This document shows, piece by piece, positions 16,943 to 25,900 of a DNA stretch of 38,270 nt. This DNA comes from Pedobacter sp. HMWF019 (GTDB taxonomy: Bacteria > Bacteroidota > Bacteroidia > Sphingobacteriales > Sphingobacteriaceae): contig NZ_QAIL01000288.1 in NCBI RefSeq assembly GCF_003061025.1, positions 1 through 38,270 on the forward strand. Direction: 5' to 3'. The notes under the pieces were generated by a model. It was given only the letters and a program-made list of their open reading frames with translations. It did no database searches and had not been told where the DNA came from. The position numbers were made by a program, and so were the translations under genes. The number at the start of each line of letters is the position of its first letter. The first letter of the stretch is position 1.

Positions 16943-18220
16943 TTATAGTAAGGCCCCTTCCAGTGTGGTTTGCTCTTTTAAAGTCAATAAAGCCCGATCT
17001 TTAATCGCTGCAGCATCTTGCGGGTCCAGGAAAACCGTATTGGAGTAAAAACTAAAATCCATTTCCCCTTTAAAGGTACTTAAGACCAATGTATTCGGAT
17101 TTCTCCAGGGAAAACCTACACTGGGACTGTAAATCGCTTCCAGTTCAAATGAATGATAGGATTCGGGGATGCCCAGCCTGCCCATGTTAGAGAAAGTAAA
17201 ATCATGTGTCCCATCTGTAGACCTCAGATAGCTGACCATTTTGGGTACCGAAGAATGAAAATACTCGCTCATGAACAGCAGTTCATGGACCTTCATGGCC
17301 GATATTTTGGTGTCCAGGTCCTCTTTCAGCTGTTGCGCTTTTGCCAGGAAACCGATTTTCGTATCTTTTTCTACGGAAAGCTCTGCGATAGGTGCAAAGG
17401 CAAACATATGGTCCTCTTTAATCTCCTTTACAAAGCGGCGGACATCCACCGGACAAATTACTTTGCCATGCGCGCGGTTTCCTTTAACCGCATAAAAAGC
17501 CTCCAGGAAAGCAACACATAAAGCCGAATGCAGGGTAACACCAGTCGCCTTACAGCCAGCAATCAGTGCGGCGGTGCTTTCCTTATCCAGTTTCCAATGC
17601 AGCATATACCCTTTACCTGCCGGATGCTGTTTACGGGAAGACTTAAACAGAAAGAATACAGAAGCCAGAACAGAAAATACCCGGGCTTTGAAAATTTTTG
17701 AGGGGCTGCTGGAATACGATTCCGAAAGCAAACCAGCAATCGAATCAAAAGGCAGATAGCTGCCAATTTCCAGGTCTGGCTGATCCAGCAACTGTAGTAC
17801 CTCAGTCATCAAGGCCACAAATGTGGTCCCATCGCAAACGCAGTGCGGACAAACCAGGATCAGATCGGAAACCGAAGTGCCTTTAATCCAGACCACCCTG
17901 GCCAGGGGAAGATCCTTATCGTCGAAAAGTGCAGACCACTCCCTTTCCGATTCCTGTTTCCAGTCTTCATCACTTTGGCGGACTACTACCCGTACCGGAA
18001 TCTCCGACAAGTGGTTGCTGGAAGTGAAATGAGGAATTCCTTTAGCATCCTCCTGGATCCTGGCCCGTAATAAAGGATGTTTCTGTTGTACTTTGGCCAA
18101 GGCAGCACGAAGGTTTTCCAATGAAAAACTCCCCCTGATTTTAACCGCAAAAACACAATTGAGTGGGGTTACAGCATCCACATACATAATTCTTTCCCCA
18201 ATGATCAGTCTTCTTCTCAT
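16943..18220 (-). CDS. Condensation/Pap-like acyltransferase, second copy
   Basis: 425 residues, paralogous along its whole length to the gene just upstream (shared RRRLIIGER/KRRLLFAER start, KVQQKHPLLRARI, SCPVDVRRF-type PVDVRRF, SNMGRLGIP). It belongs to the HHxxxDG acyltransferase superfamily (NRPS condensation domains, alcohol acetyltransferases, mycobacterial PapA). The motif here is PHCVCDG (125-131): the first His is Pro, but the second, catalytic His (H126) and the structural Asp (D130) remain. No signal peptide is present. Known relatives transfer acyl groups from a carrier protein or CoA to a hydroxyl, so O-acylation of the glycolipid is inferred. The gap is 7 bp upstream and 4 bp downstream. 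Confidence 0.85.
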   Translation of the reverse strand: MRRRLIIGERIMYVDAVTPLNCVFAVKIRGSFSLENLRAALAKVQQKHPLLRARIQEDAKGIPHFTSSNHLSEIPVRVVVRQSDEDWKQESEREWSALFDDKDLPLARVVWIKGTSVSDLILVCPHCVCDGTTFVALMTEVLQLLDQPDLEIGSYLPFDSIAGLLSESYSSSPSKIFKARVFSVLASVFFLFKSSRKQHPAGKGYMLHWKLDKESTAALIAGCKATGVTLHSALCVAFLEAFYAVKGNRAHGKVICPVDVRRFVKEIKEDHMFAFAPIAELSVEKDTKIGFLAKAQQLKEDLDTKISAMKVHELLFMSEYFHSSVPKMVSYLRSTDGTHDFTFSNMGRLGIPESYHSFELEAIYSPSVGFPWRNPNTLVLSTFKGEMDFSFYSNTVFLDPQDAAAIKDRALLTLKEQTTLEGALL

Positions 18221-18227
18221 AATTTAT

Positions 18228-19496
18228 TTAAGCCAGGCCTATGGCCTGTTTTAGTTCAGTTATTATACTATCCCGGATGGCCAGTGCTTGTTCATAAGGA
18301 ATAAAGCCCTCACTGGCGACCAGTGTAAAATCCATCCGTTCCCGGTAGGTCGATGTGATCAGGGTGGTGGTATTGCCCAAAGGACCGATCACAGAAGGAC
18401 TATAGATCCTTTCCAGGCTAAAAGCCTGATATTCATATGGGATATTGATTCTGCCCAGATTAGAAAACATACAGTCGTTGCTGGATTTACCATATTTTAG
18501 AAATTTGGTAAAATGTTTCAGCGAGGAATGGGATTCTTCCATCATCATGATCGTCTCATAAGGATCCAGCTTTGCCGTTTTTTTGTCAATATCGGCTTGC
18601 ATTTTACGGGCATTCTCAAAAAAGCCCGGTTCCTGCGTTGCAGAAACCACCATCATCAGCCCAAAAGCAAAAATATTATCCTTTTTGATTTCCGGAGCGA
18701 AGCGCCGGATGTCGACAGGGCAAGAGATTTTATTGTTGAAAGCCTCTTTTCTGACCACTTTAAAAGCATTCAGCACCGCCATGCACAGGGCCGTATTTAC
18801 CGTTACGCCCTGCTGTTTACAGCTGCGGATCAATTGCTCGCCTAAAGCTTTATCCAGGCTCCAGTTCAGCATATAGTCCTTTTTTCGTTCTACGGCCTTT
18901 TTAGGCAATGGAACCAACCAGAGGACCAAATTCGCTACACTTCCAATCAGCTTCGCTTTCAGGATCTTTTTTTTATTTCGAAGTACCTCAGCAGGAACAA
19001 TATCGTGGAGACTTAAAATTGGTTTTTCTTTGCCGATTTGCGCTTCCCCGTTGTCAAGCAGTTGCAGGAGTTCGGCCAGGATGGACATGGCCGAACCACC
19101 ATCACAAAGACAATGGTGGATCACCAGGATCAAATCCGAAAACTCAGGTCCTTTGACCCAGACCAGCCTCATCAGCGGACCTTTCCGGGTATCAAACACC
19201 GTAGACCATTCCTGTACAGATTCCTGTATCCAGTCGTCTCCTCCAAGCCGGGTGCTGATCCTCACCGGGATGGCCTGGTGCGTCTGGCCTTCTTCCACAA
19301 CAAACCAGGGCATTGCTTTCTCATCGTCTTCTACAAAGGCATTTAAAAGCGGGTATTTCTCCTGGAGTTTTTTTAGCGCATGTTGCAGTCCTTCCAAATG
19401 AACTTCCCCTTTGATGCAAATCGGAATCACCGCATTAAAAGGTGCCGATCCATCACCATGCAACATGCGTTCTGCAAATAATAGTCTTCTTTTCAT
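18228..19496 (-). CDS. Condensation/Pap-like acyltransferase, first copy
   Basis: 422 residues in the HHxxxDG acyltransferase superfamily. The motif is HHCLCDG at 127-133, with H128 as the expected general base. It starts MKRRLLFAERMLHGDGSAPF and has the family segments LKKLQEKYPLLNAFVE, CPVDIRRFAPEIKKDN and CMFSNLGRINIP. The C-terminal DFGWG of NRPS condensation domains is not seen; the corresponding region reads ERMDFTLVASE. It probably acylates a hydroxyl of the sugar or lipid made by the upstream genes, from an ACP or CoA donor. The gene starts 5 bp after the second glycosyltransferase and is followed within 7 bp by its paralogue. Confidence 0.87.
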   Translation of the reverse strand: MKRRLLFAERMLHGDGSAPFNAVIPICIKGEVHLEGLQHALKKLQEKYPLLNAFVEDDEKAMPWFVVEEGQTHQAIPVRISTRLGGDDWIQESVQEWSTVFDTRKGPLMRLVWVKGPEFSDLILVIHHCLCDGGSAMSILAELLQLLDNGEAQIGKEKPILSLHDIVPAEVLRNKKKILKAKLIGSVANLVLWLVPLPKKAVERKKDYMLNWSLDKALGEQLIRSCKQQGVTVNTALCMAVLNAFKVVRKEAFNNKISCPVDIRRFAPEIKKDNIFAFGLMMVVSATQEPGFFENARKMQADIDKKTAKLDPYETIMMMEESHSSLKHFTKFLKYGKSSNDCMFSNLGRINIPYEYQAFSLERIYSPSVIGPLGNTTTLITSTYRERMDFTLVASEGFIPYEQALAIRDSIITELKQAIGLA

Positions 19497-19501
19497 GGGC
19501 C

Positions 19502-20707
19502 TCAGTTGATCGTTGCCAGTACTTGTTCAGCAGCAGCGAACTCTTCCAGCAGCTCTACTGCTTTGTCATTTCCACCTGCGGCCAGAAATGTTTCCTTAAT
19601 CTGCAAGGCTGCATTCCTGTACTGTGGGTTTTCCAGCAGTTCGAGTACCGCATTTCTGAGGTCTTCAATCCGGAGGCGCTTATAGCGGATCTTTAAGCCA
19701 CATCCTGCATTTTCGATCAGTTTGGCGGTATGGAAATGGTCGTAGGCAATCGGTGTGATCAGCATGGGAAGCCCGTTGATAAAAGTATCGTTCACTGTAT
19801 TGAACCCGCCATGGCAAATCACCGCATCCATCATGGGCATCAGCTCAGACTGGGGCACAAAACCGTTAACAATGAAATTGTCGGGCCAATTTTCAAAGAT
19901 ATCCGGGTTGGTGGCCGCAACAATGGTCAAAGGGGCATGCGCAAAAGCATCAATCAGTTTCTGGAAAAACGCTGCGCGAATATCCACCAGCAAAGTCCCC
20001 AGAGAAACAAAGACCTTAGGGCCTTTTGCTTTTTTCAGTCGCTCCCAATCAAAAGCGGCCTGGTTTGGCCGGCCCTTAACCGGGCCAATAAATTTCATAT
20101 GCGGCATCGGATCTTCAATGCCGGCAAATTTCTGAGAGGTGAAAACCAGGTTCATTTTATGAGAATGGATCACGATTTCATCCCCATATACCCCAAATTC
20201 CCTTTGTAAACCTTTAATCAGGTTTTCCTGCCATTCAAATATTTTGGGAGCACTGGTTGCAGTATCCCCCATCACATCTGGTGGGACCGGGGTGGTTGTT
20301 ACGCAAGGAATGCCTTTAATATGCGCACATAGTGCACCTGCAAAAGTAATGCAGTCGTTTACAATCACATCTGGTCTCCAGTTATCCACGGCTTTACTTA
20401 AGGCGGCCATCATGATGCGGGCTATGGGCACATAGGTCTCTTCCAGGGCCAGTTTCATCACTTCAGGACCTGAGCAGGAAGGCCCGTCATCCTGGCGTTT
20501 TAAGATTTGCTGAAGTTCCTGTTGATGCGCTTTTAAATCTTCTTCCGGATAAAGATATTCTCCCCCCTCCGGAATATGATGAGCGGCTAAGGGCGTTACC
20601 CCAATCCATTTTACTTCGTGTCCGCGGGCAATCAAACTAGATCCTATACTTAATGTAGGGCTGATGTGTCCAAAAAAGGGAGGTACTGCAAATAAAAATC
20701 TTGACAT
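19502..20707 (-). CDS. UGT-like (MGT/COG1819) glycosyltransferase, second copy
   Basis: 401 residues from ATG 20707 (MSRFLFAVPPFFGHISPTLS). The frame runs back to 20800, but the extra 31 residues overlap the upstream gene and are not family-like. The protein has a GT-B fold. The acceptor-side N-terminal domain carries GHISPTLSIGSSLIARGHEV, and the C-terminal NDP-sugar site has VFVSLGTL, FVPQSELMPMMDAVICHGG, FNTVNDTFINGLPM and PIAYDHFHTA, the GT1 signature of macrolide, sterol and lipid glucosyltransferases. The sugar donor cannot be read from the sequence. It is a tandem paralogue of the preceding gene (10 bp gap), suggesting two successive sugar additions. Confidence 0.9.
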   Translation of the reverse strand: MSRFLFAVPPFFGHISPTLSIGSSLIARGHEVKWIGVTPLAAHHIPEGGEYLYPEEDLKAHQQELQQILKRQDDGPSCSGPEVMKLALEETYVPIARIMMAALSKAVDNWRPDVIVNDCITFAGALCAHIKGIPCVTTTPVPPDVMGDTATSAPKIFEWQENLIKGLQREFGVYGDEIVIHSHKMNLVFTSQKFAGIEDPMPHMKFIGPVKGRPNQAAFDWERLKKAKGPKVFVSLGTLLVDIRAAFFQKLIDAFAHAPLTIVAATNPDIFENWPDNFIVNGFVPQSELMPMMDAVICHGGFNTVNDTFINGLPMLITPIAYDHFHTAKLIENAGCGLKIRYKRLRIEDLRNAVLELLENPQYRNAALQIKETFLAAGGNDKAVELLEEFAAAEQVLATIN

Positions 20708-20717
20708 AATTTCTTGG

Positions 20718-21917
20718 TTAAATAGGGTAGACGAGTTCGGCTTGTTGCACCAGCAGATCTGCGGCACCAAGGGTTCCCCCGGCTGTAGCAAAGGATGCAC
20801 TGATGTGTTGAGCGGCTGTTTTGTATTGGTCCTTACTTAATATCTCTTCTGTAGCCTCCTTCAGGTGCCGGGCTTTAAAGCGGTTAAAATTTAAACGTAA
20901 ACCTGCACCCACCCGAACAACACGGCCAGCCACATGGCTCTGGTCATAAGCAATCGGGATCACCACCATAGGAAGTCCATTGGTCAGGGTTTCGCAAACC
21001 GTGTTGTGACCGCCATGGCAAATCACCGCATCCAGATGAGGCAGCAGTTCGAGCTGAGGAATGTTCCGCTGCACGATGAAATTTTCCGGCCAGGCCTCAA
21101 ACAAGTCAGGGTCTGAAACCACGGTGACCGTTAAAGGCTGATCAGAGAAGGCCTCTACGACTTTCTCAAAAAAGGCTTTCTTGTGCTCATGATCGAAAGT
21201 GGTTCCTATACTGACCAGTATTTTGGGCTGTGCTTTAATATTTTCCAGCTTGGTCCAGTCAAATAAAGGTGTATTACCCGTTCTTTTGTAGATTACAGGT
21301 CCGGTAAAACGATAATTGGAAGGAAGCTCCATTTCTCCAAAAAAGGCTTTGGAGGTTAAAACCAGGGTCAGCAGATCAGAACAAGCTACGCTTTGCTCCA
21401 CATCCAGTCCAAGCTCCTTTTGAAGGCCTATGATCTGGTTGTTTTCCCATTCATGGACCTTGGGCAGCTCATCCATCACTTTGAGTGCTGCCGGAGCAGT
21501 CACCGAAGTGGCATAGGGGATTTTTTTCCGCAGGGCAGCTATTGCTCCGGCAAACATCTGGTGGTCGGTGATCACCAGGTCGGGACGATATTGGTCCAAT
21601 AGACTGCAAATCCCCTCATAAGAGTGGCGGTTTAATGGAATCAGGACTTCCTCATAAAGAAATTTAATGCTGTCTATACCATACACGATCTTTTTGGTGA
21701 TGATGTCCAGGTATTTTTCACTTTCCTGTTTCTGCCGGTCGTCCTCGGCATAGCTAATCCATAAAAGTTTCCCCCCTTCAGGAAGTCTTTTAGACAGTGC
21801 AGCATCCAGACTGATCCAGGCCACTTCATGCCCCTGTTGCAGCAAAACAGCACCTATACTCAATGTCGGATTAATATGGCCGGTTAAAGGCGGCACTATA
21901 AAAGCAAATCTTGCCAT
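20718..21917 (-). CDS. UGT-like (MGT/COG1819) glycosyltransferase, first copy
   Basis: 399 residues, GT-B fold. It starts MARFAFIVPPLTGHINPTLS, and the C-terminal sugar-nucleotide site has LVSIGTTFD, NIPQLELLPHLDAVICHGG, HNTVCETLTNGLPM and PIAYDQSHVAGRV. The His of GHINP aligns with the GT1 general-base region. There is no signal peptide, so it acts in the cytosol or at the inner membrane face. It starts 5 bp after the alpha/beta hydrolase. With its paralogue, it most likely glycosylates the polyketide/fatty product. No sugar biosynthesis gene is in the operon, so a common NDP-sugar is likely. Confidence 0.9.
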   Translation of the reverse strand: MARFAFIVPPLTGHINPTLSIGAVLLQQGHEVAWISLDAALSKRLPEGGKLLWISYAEDDRQKQESEKYLDIITKKIVYGIDSIKFLYEEVLIPLNRHSYEGICSLLDQYRPDLVITDHQMFAGAIAALRKKIPYATSVTAPAALKVMDELPKVHEWENNQIIGLQKELGLDVEQSVACSDLLTLVLTSKAFFGEMELPSNYRFTGPVIYKRTGNTPLFDWTKLENIKAQPKILVSIGTTFDHEHKKAFFEKVVEAFSDQPLTVTVVSDPDLFEAWPENFIVQRNIPQLELLPHLDAVICHGGHNTVCETLTNGLPMVVIPIAYDQSHVAGRVVRVGAGLRLNFNRFKARHLKEATEEILSKDQYKTAAQHISASFATAGGTLGAADLLVQQAELVYPI

Positions 21918-21922
21918 AAGTT

Positions 21923-22687
21923 CTATTCATTTTTAAAAAATACAGACATTCGGGTTCCAACACTTACCGGATCCTGGATGGGGATATTATGGTCGCCCGC
22001 AACCTCCTCTAAAACGCAGGATCCAATTTGTTCCTGCAATCGCCTTCCTGCTCCAAGACAATTGGAGGCCGAGCCATATAAAAGCAAGGTTTGCTGTGAA
22101 ATGCCAGAGAGGGCTGCGGTTTGGAAAAAATCCCGTTCCGCCAGCATATCACTTTTAATACTGGTCTGGTGGAACAGGTATTCGTACATCCGGTGGTTGC
22201 GTTCCATTTGCCTTTTGCCCATTTTCACTTTCGTCGTGTCGGTAAAATTCTGCACATAATGCTCCAGGAACTCCCTGCTGTAATCGTCAATAATATCTCT
22301 TGTTTTATCGTCATTGGGGTCCGGGGCTTCAATCACGGCAAGCCGGCCGATCATTTCAGGAAAACGCAGCGCCATTTTTAAAGCGATCAGCCCCCCAAAA
22401 CTATACCCGGCAAGGTGCACCTTAGAAAGACCAAGGCTGTTCATCAGGGCCAGCAGGTCACTGGTCATACTGTCCAGATCATAGCCCGAGGCGGTCCTTT
22501 CACTTAGCCCATGACTTTTCAGGTCATACATCACCACATGGAAATGCTGCGCCAGTAAAGGAGCAATATTAAAATAATACACAGAAAGGTTGCTGAACAT
22601 GCCATGCACCAGCAAGACCGTTTCTGCAGCCCCTTTGTTCAGCTCCTGGATATGTACTTCCCGGTTGTTGATGTTTAGGATTGGCAT
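21923..22687 (-). CDS. Alpha/beta hydrolase (possible type II thioesterase or release enzyme)
   Basis: 254 residues with a complete alpha/beta-hydrolase core: oxyanion segment LVHGMFSN (27-33), nucleophile elbow GYSFGG with S96, and a C-terminal GDHNIP His (near 232). After strand beta-7 the usual Asp is not obvious (LLLYGSASNCLG); an acid after beta-6 (EAPDPNDD) may serve instead. No thioesterase domain is present in either PKS protein, so this enzyme is the best candidate to release or proofread the chain; transacylation is another option. Its ATG overlaps the ACP gene by 13 bp, implying coupled translation. Confidence 0.85.
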   Translation of the reverse strand: MPILNINNREVHIQELNKGAAETVLLVHGMFSNLSVYYFNIAPLLAQHFHVVMYDLKSHGLSERTASGYDLDSMTSDLLALMNSLGLSKVHLAGYSFGGLIALKMALRFPEMIGRLAVIEAPDPNDDKTRDIIDDYSREFLEHYVQNFTDTTKVKMGKRQMERNHRMYEYLFHQTSIKSDMLAERDFFQTAALSGISQQTLLLYGSASNCLGAGRRLQEQIGSCVLEEVAGDHNIPIQDPVSVGTRMSVFFKNE

Positions 22688-22977
22688 TGCTCTATATAGT
22701 CGACAATGGTGCCGAGTTTCAGGTTGATCAATTCGTCCAGGTCCATGTTAGACAGCCATCCGGTAAAATCGATCTGATCCCCGAAGTGTGCTTTTATTTT
22801 TTCAGAGAAGGAAACGATCTCTATACTGTCCATTTCCAGATCCTTTGTAAAGGAACTTTCCATAGAAATGTCCATTTCTTCTGCAAATTCTTCCCCGATC
22901 ACCTCGGTAATAAATTGCTTCATCAAATCAAAGATTTCGCTGCTGTTCAGTTTTGCTGTTGATACTATTGTGTCCAT
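22675..22977 (-). CDS. Free-standing acyl carrier protein
   Basis: 100 residues, acidic, with the carrier motif DLEMDSIEIV; S51 is the expected phosphopantetheine site. It overlaps the 3' end of the large KS-AT-DH-PPTase gene by 13 bp and the hydrolase start by 13 bp. Its motif (DSIE) differs from the two embedded ACPs (DSIK), so it probably has a separate task. Possibilities are holding a starter unit, receiving the finished chain, or delivering the acyl group used by the two acyltransferases. The PPTase domain encoded just upstream probably activates it. Confidence 0.9.
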   Translation of the reverse strand: MDTIVSTAKLNSSEIFDLMKQFITEVIGEEFAEEMDISMESSFTKDLEMDSIEIVSFSEKIKAHFGDQIDFTGWLSNMDLDELINLKLGTIVDYIEQCQS

Positions 22978-25900
22978 CCGATGATATAGTTTTTATGTTT
23001 TATAGTGTATATGAAAATGTCGTTGATCCGGAGTGCTTCTCCTCTGATCTCTTCTATAGTGTAGGCTTTTGGATTTCCCTGCAGCCCTTTGCCGAGGTAT
23101 TTTCCATAAGCTTCTTTGGCTACCCAGAAGCGGGTGGCCCATTCATTTTTTTCTTTGCCGGCAAGCAGGGCCTGTTCTGATTCAGAAAAGACCATTTCAT
23201 AAAAGCCCTGGCTCCGCTCTTCAATTTGCTCTATGTCTATACCCACGGGGCTGTTGTACCTGGCGATGCCCACGGCATCTGTTCCCTTATGTGCAATAGA
23301 AATCTGGATGCCCTCTGTTCCAGGGCCGGTTACATAAGGCTTGCGGACCTCGTCAGAGCCTATTTCCAGTTCAATCGGATAACAGGCCAGCTGTTTTTCC
23401 CGGTTCAGGAGATTCCTTACCGCGTCTTTAACGGCCACCCGGCTGATCAGCCATTCCTTTCTTTTGTTTGGCAATAAGGAAGTATGGTGCTTTTTCTCTG
23501 TCTGGTTGAAATAACGTTTTAAAATGAAATCCCAGGAAACCACACGACTGTAAGCCTGATGGAACATAAAAACTCCCGGTGCGATTTCTTCAGAAAGACG
23601 GTTGTGCAGGGGCGACATCGAAACCCGCCATAAGGCCTCATCAATCTCCAGTCTTCGGTTCTGCCAGCCCGTAATAAGGGCCCAAACCTGATCATTCCTT
23701 TTGATCACGAAATTTCCAGTTGCAAACTCATCGTTCAATTCGGTGAGCTGACAGGTGCATTCAAAAAGGCCTTGCTGATCGGAAAGTTCCCCAAAGAATT
23801 CAATCTCCTGTATTTTTACCGGGAAGGCAATGCGGTCTTTCTGAAGGGTGAGCTGCAGCCATAAACCAAAAAGCTGCCCGGCATTGTCCAGTAAAGAACC
23901 TTTACCCGCAGCACCCTCGATTATCCCGGTAATGCCTTTTTCGCCTACGGCGACAAGGCTTCGTATTCCCTGGTAACCCGGTCCATGGAACATAAGTTCT
24001 TCATAGATCTGTTCCGGGGTCCTTTGAATATTCAGGTTCCGGCCAATATCAAACTTCAGAGCCGGAACTTCCGTATGCTGAGCAGAAAGTAAAACCTCTG
24101 CCTGGGCAAAACGCTCCAGGCGAAGCGAGGCCAGTTCCTGGCTCTTCCATTCGCCAAGAACCCTTTCCTGGAAAGGCTTTGCCACATTCATCCATTGAAA
24201 AACCTGGATGTTCAGGATCTTTTGCACTCTTTCTCCCGGCGATTGCTCTGCTGCAATTTCTCCAAAAAGCTCAAAGATCATCGTCATTGGGATCACCGGA
24301 TCCATATCTTCAACAACCGGCCATCCTTTGGGCTGCCGGAGTAAGGCATGGTCCACCAGGTAAGGACAGTTTTGCAAGTTCACATCCAGATCTTTAAAGA
24401 AAGGGATCCGGGGTGTTTGCGGAACAAGGACGTGATGGGGCTGATCGGGCCTGTTTTGAAACAACTGCAGCATTTCAGACTGCAGGCCTATCATTTCCTG
24501 CATATTTTCCTGGAAGGCACGCATCACCGGATCGGCAACGTCTTCCAGAAGGACCTCCTGTTGGTATACCCGACCTTCCGGGTGCCGGGCCAGTTTTTTA
24601 AGCGCAGCCATATGGCTGATCAGTGGCAGACCCAATTCCAGCCTGATCCCTTTTGCCGGGCTAGCCGGATGTTCCGGATAACCCATAAAATCAGGGTTGA
24701 CCAGACGGCCTTCTACAAAAAGAGCCGCCACTACCCGTTGAAGCTGGGTCAGACCTGAACGGATCGGCACATTGGAAGAGATGGTGCTGAAACTCCTACC
24801 CTTTAAAGTATCGTCGATGAAACCAACCAGCCCGCCAGAACCTACCTGTATAAAAACCCTTGCACCATGTTCATACAGGCGTTCGGTCAGTTCACGGAAA
24901 CGTACTGGCTGGATCAGGTGTTCCACAATGAGCTGCCGGATGGCTTCAAAACCTTCCGGATAAACGTCAAGGGTGGTGGCAGACCATAAAGGAATGCTTG
25001 TTTTTTTAAATTGCATCTGGTTCATGCCTTCCAGCATGATCTCCAGTTTATCCGCCACAAAAGGAGAGTGAAAGCCGGACTGAAAAGGCAGGATCTGGTG
25101 AAAGATCTGCCTGCTTTTCAAAACCGGAACCAACTCTTCAAGAGCCGTATTGGTTCCGCACAGGATCACCTGCTGCGGGCAATTGTCGTTGGAAAGGTAA
25201 AGATCTTTGATATTGGAAAGTAGATCTGCAACCTGTTCTGTTCCACAACCCAGAGCAATAAACCTCGAGTCTTTAAGCTCAAAAGTTTCCGGGTTCAGAT
25301 ACTGGAGCAACTGTAATACAGAAGACTCCTCGGTGAGTTCGGAAGACCTCGCGGCCAGCCACTCTCCCAAACTATGCCCGGCATTCATTGCAGGCAGGAT
25401 ACCCAGCTGCTTCAATGCAGTGTCCAGGATACGGCTTTTATCTAATATTTTCAGGGCCTCGTCCAGTAAACCTTCCGTTTTGCTGATGTTTTGCCGGGAC
25501 AGGTTAAAATGTGTAGCCACACTGTCGATTTCGCCTCCCGCAAGGCCATCCAGACCAGGGAAAACAAAGGCAATTTTTCCACCATTGAGCAACAGAGGCT
25601 CATTGGTATACCATATATCTTGTTTATTGCGCCAGGTCTTGTTCTTGGTGGCAATCTTGAGGGCTTTTTGCAAGCGTTCCGGGCTGGGGTCAAAGACCGC
25701 TATGCGGTATGAACCTTCGCCAGGATGCCGATCCCCGAACTCCAGTGCCTTCAGCAAATCCTGATGGTTTTGTCGGGCCAGCAACAATACTGCATCCCTT
25801 TTATATCCGGGGGCAGGCGCTCCATAACTTTGCAATACAGCATGGGCATTGATCCCGCCAAAGCCAAAGGCATTTACTCCCGCAATCTGGGGCAAACCAG

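Noticed and set aside
20708..20800. Extended start of the second glycosyltransferase at 20800
   Set aside because: The extra 31 residues overlap the upstream gene and lack family character; ATG 20707 begins with the conserved FLFAVPPFFGH region.
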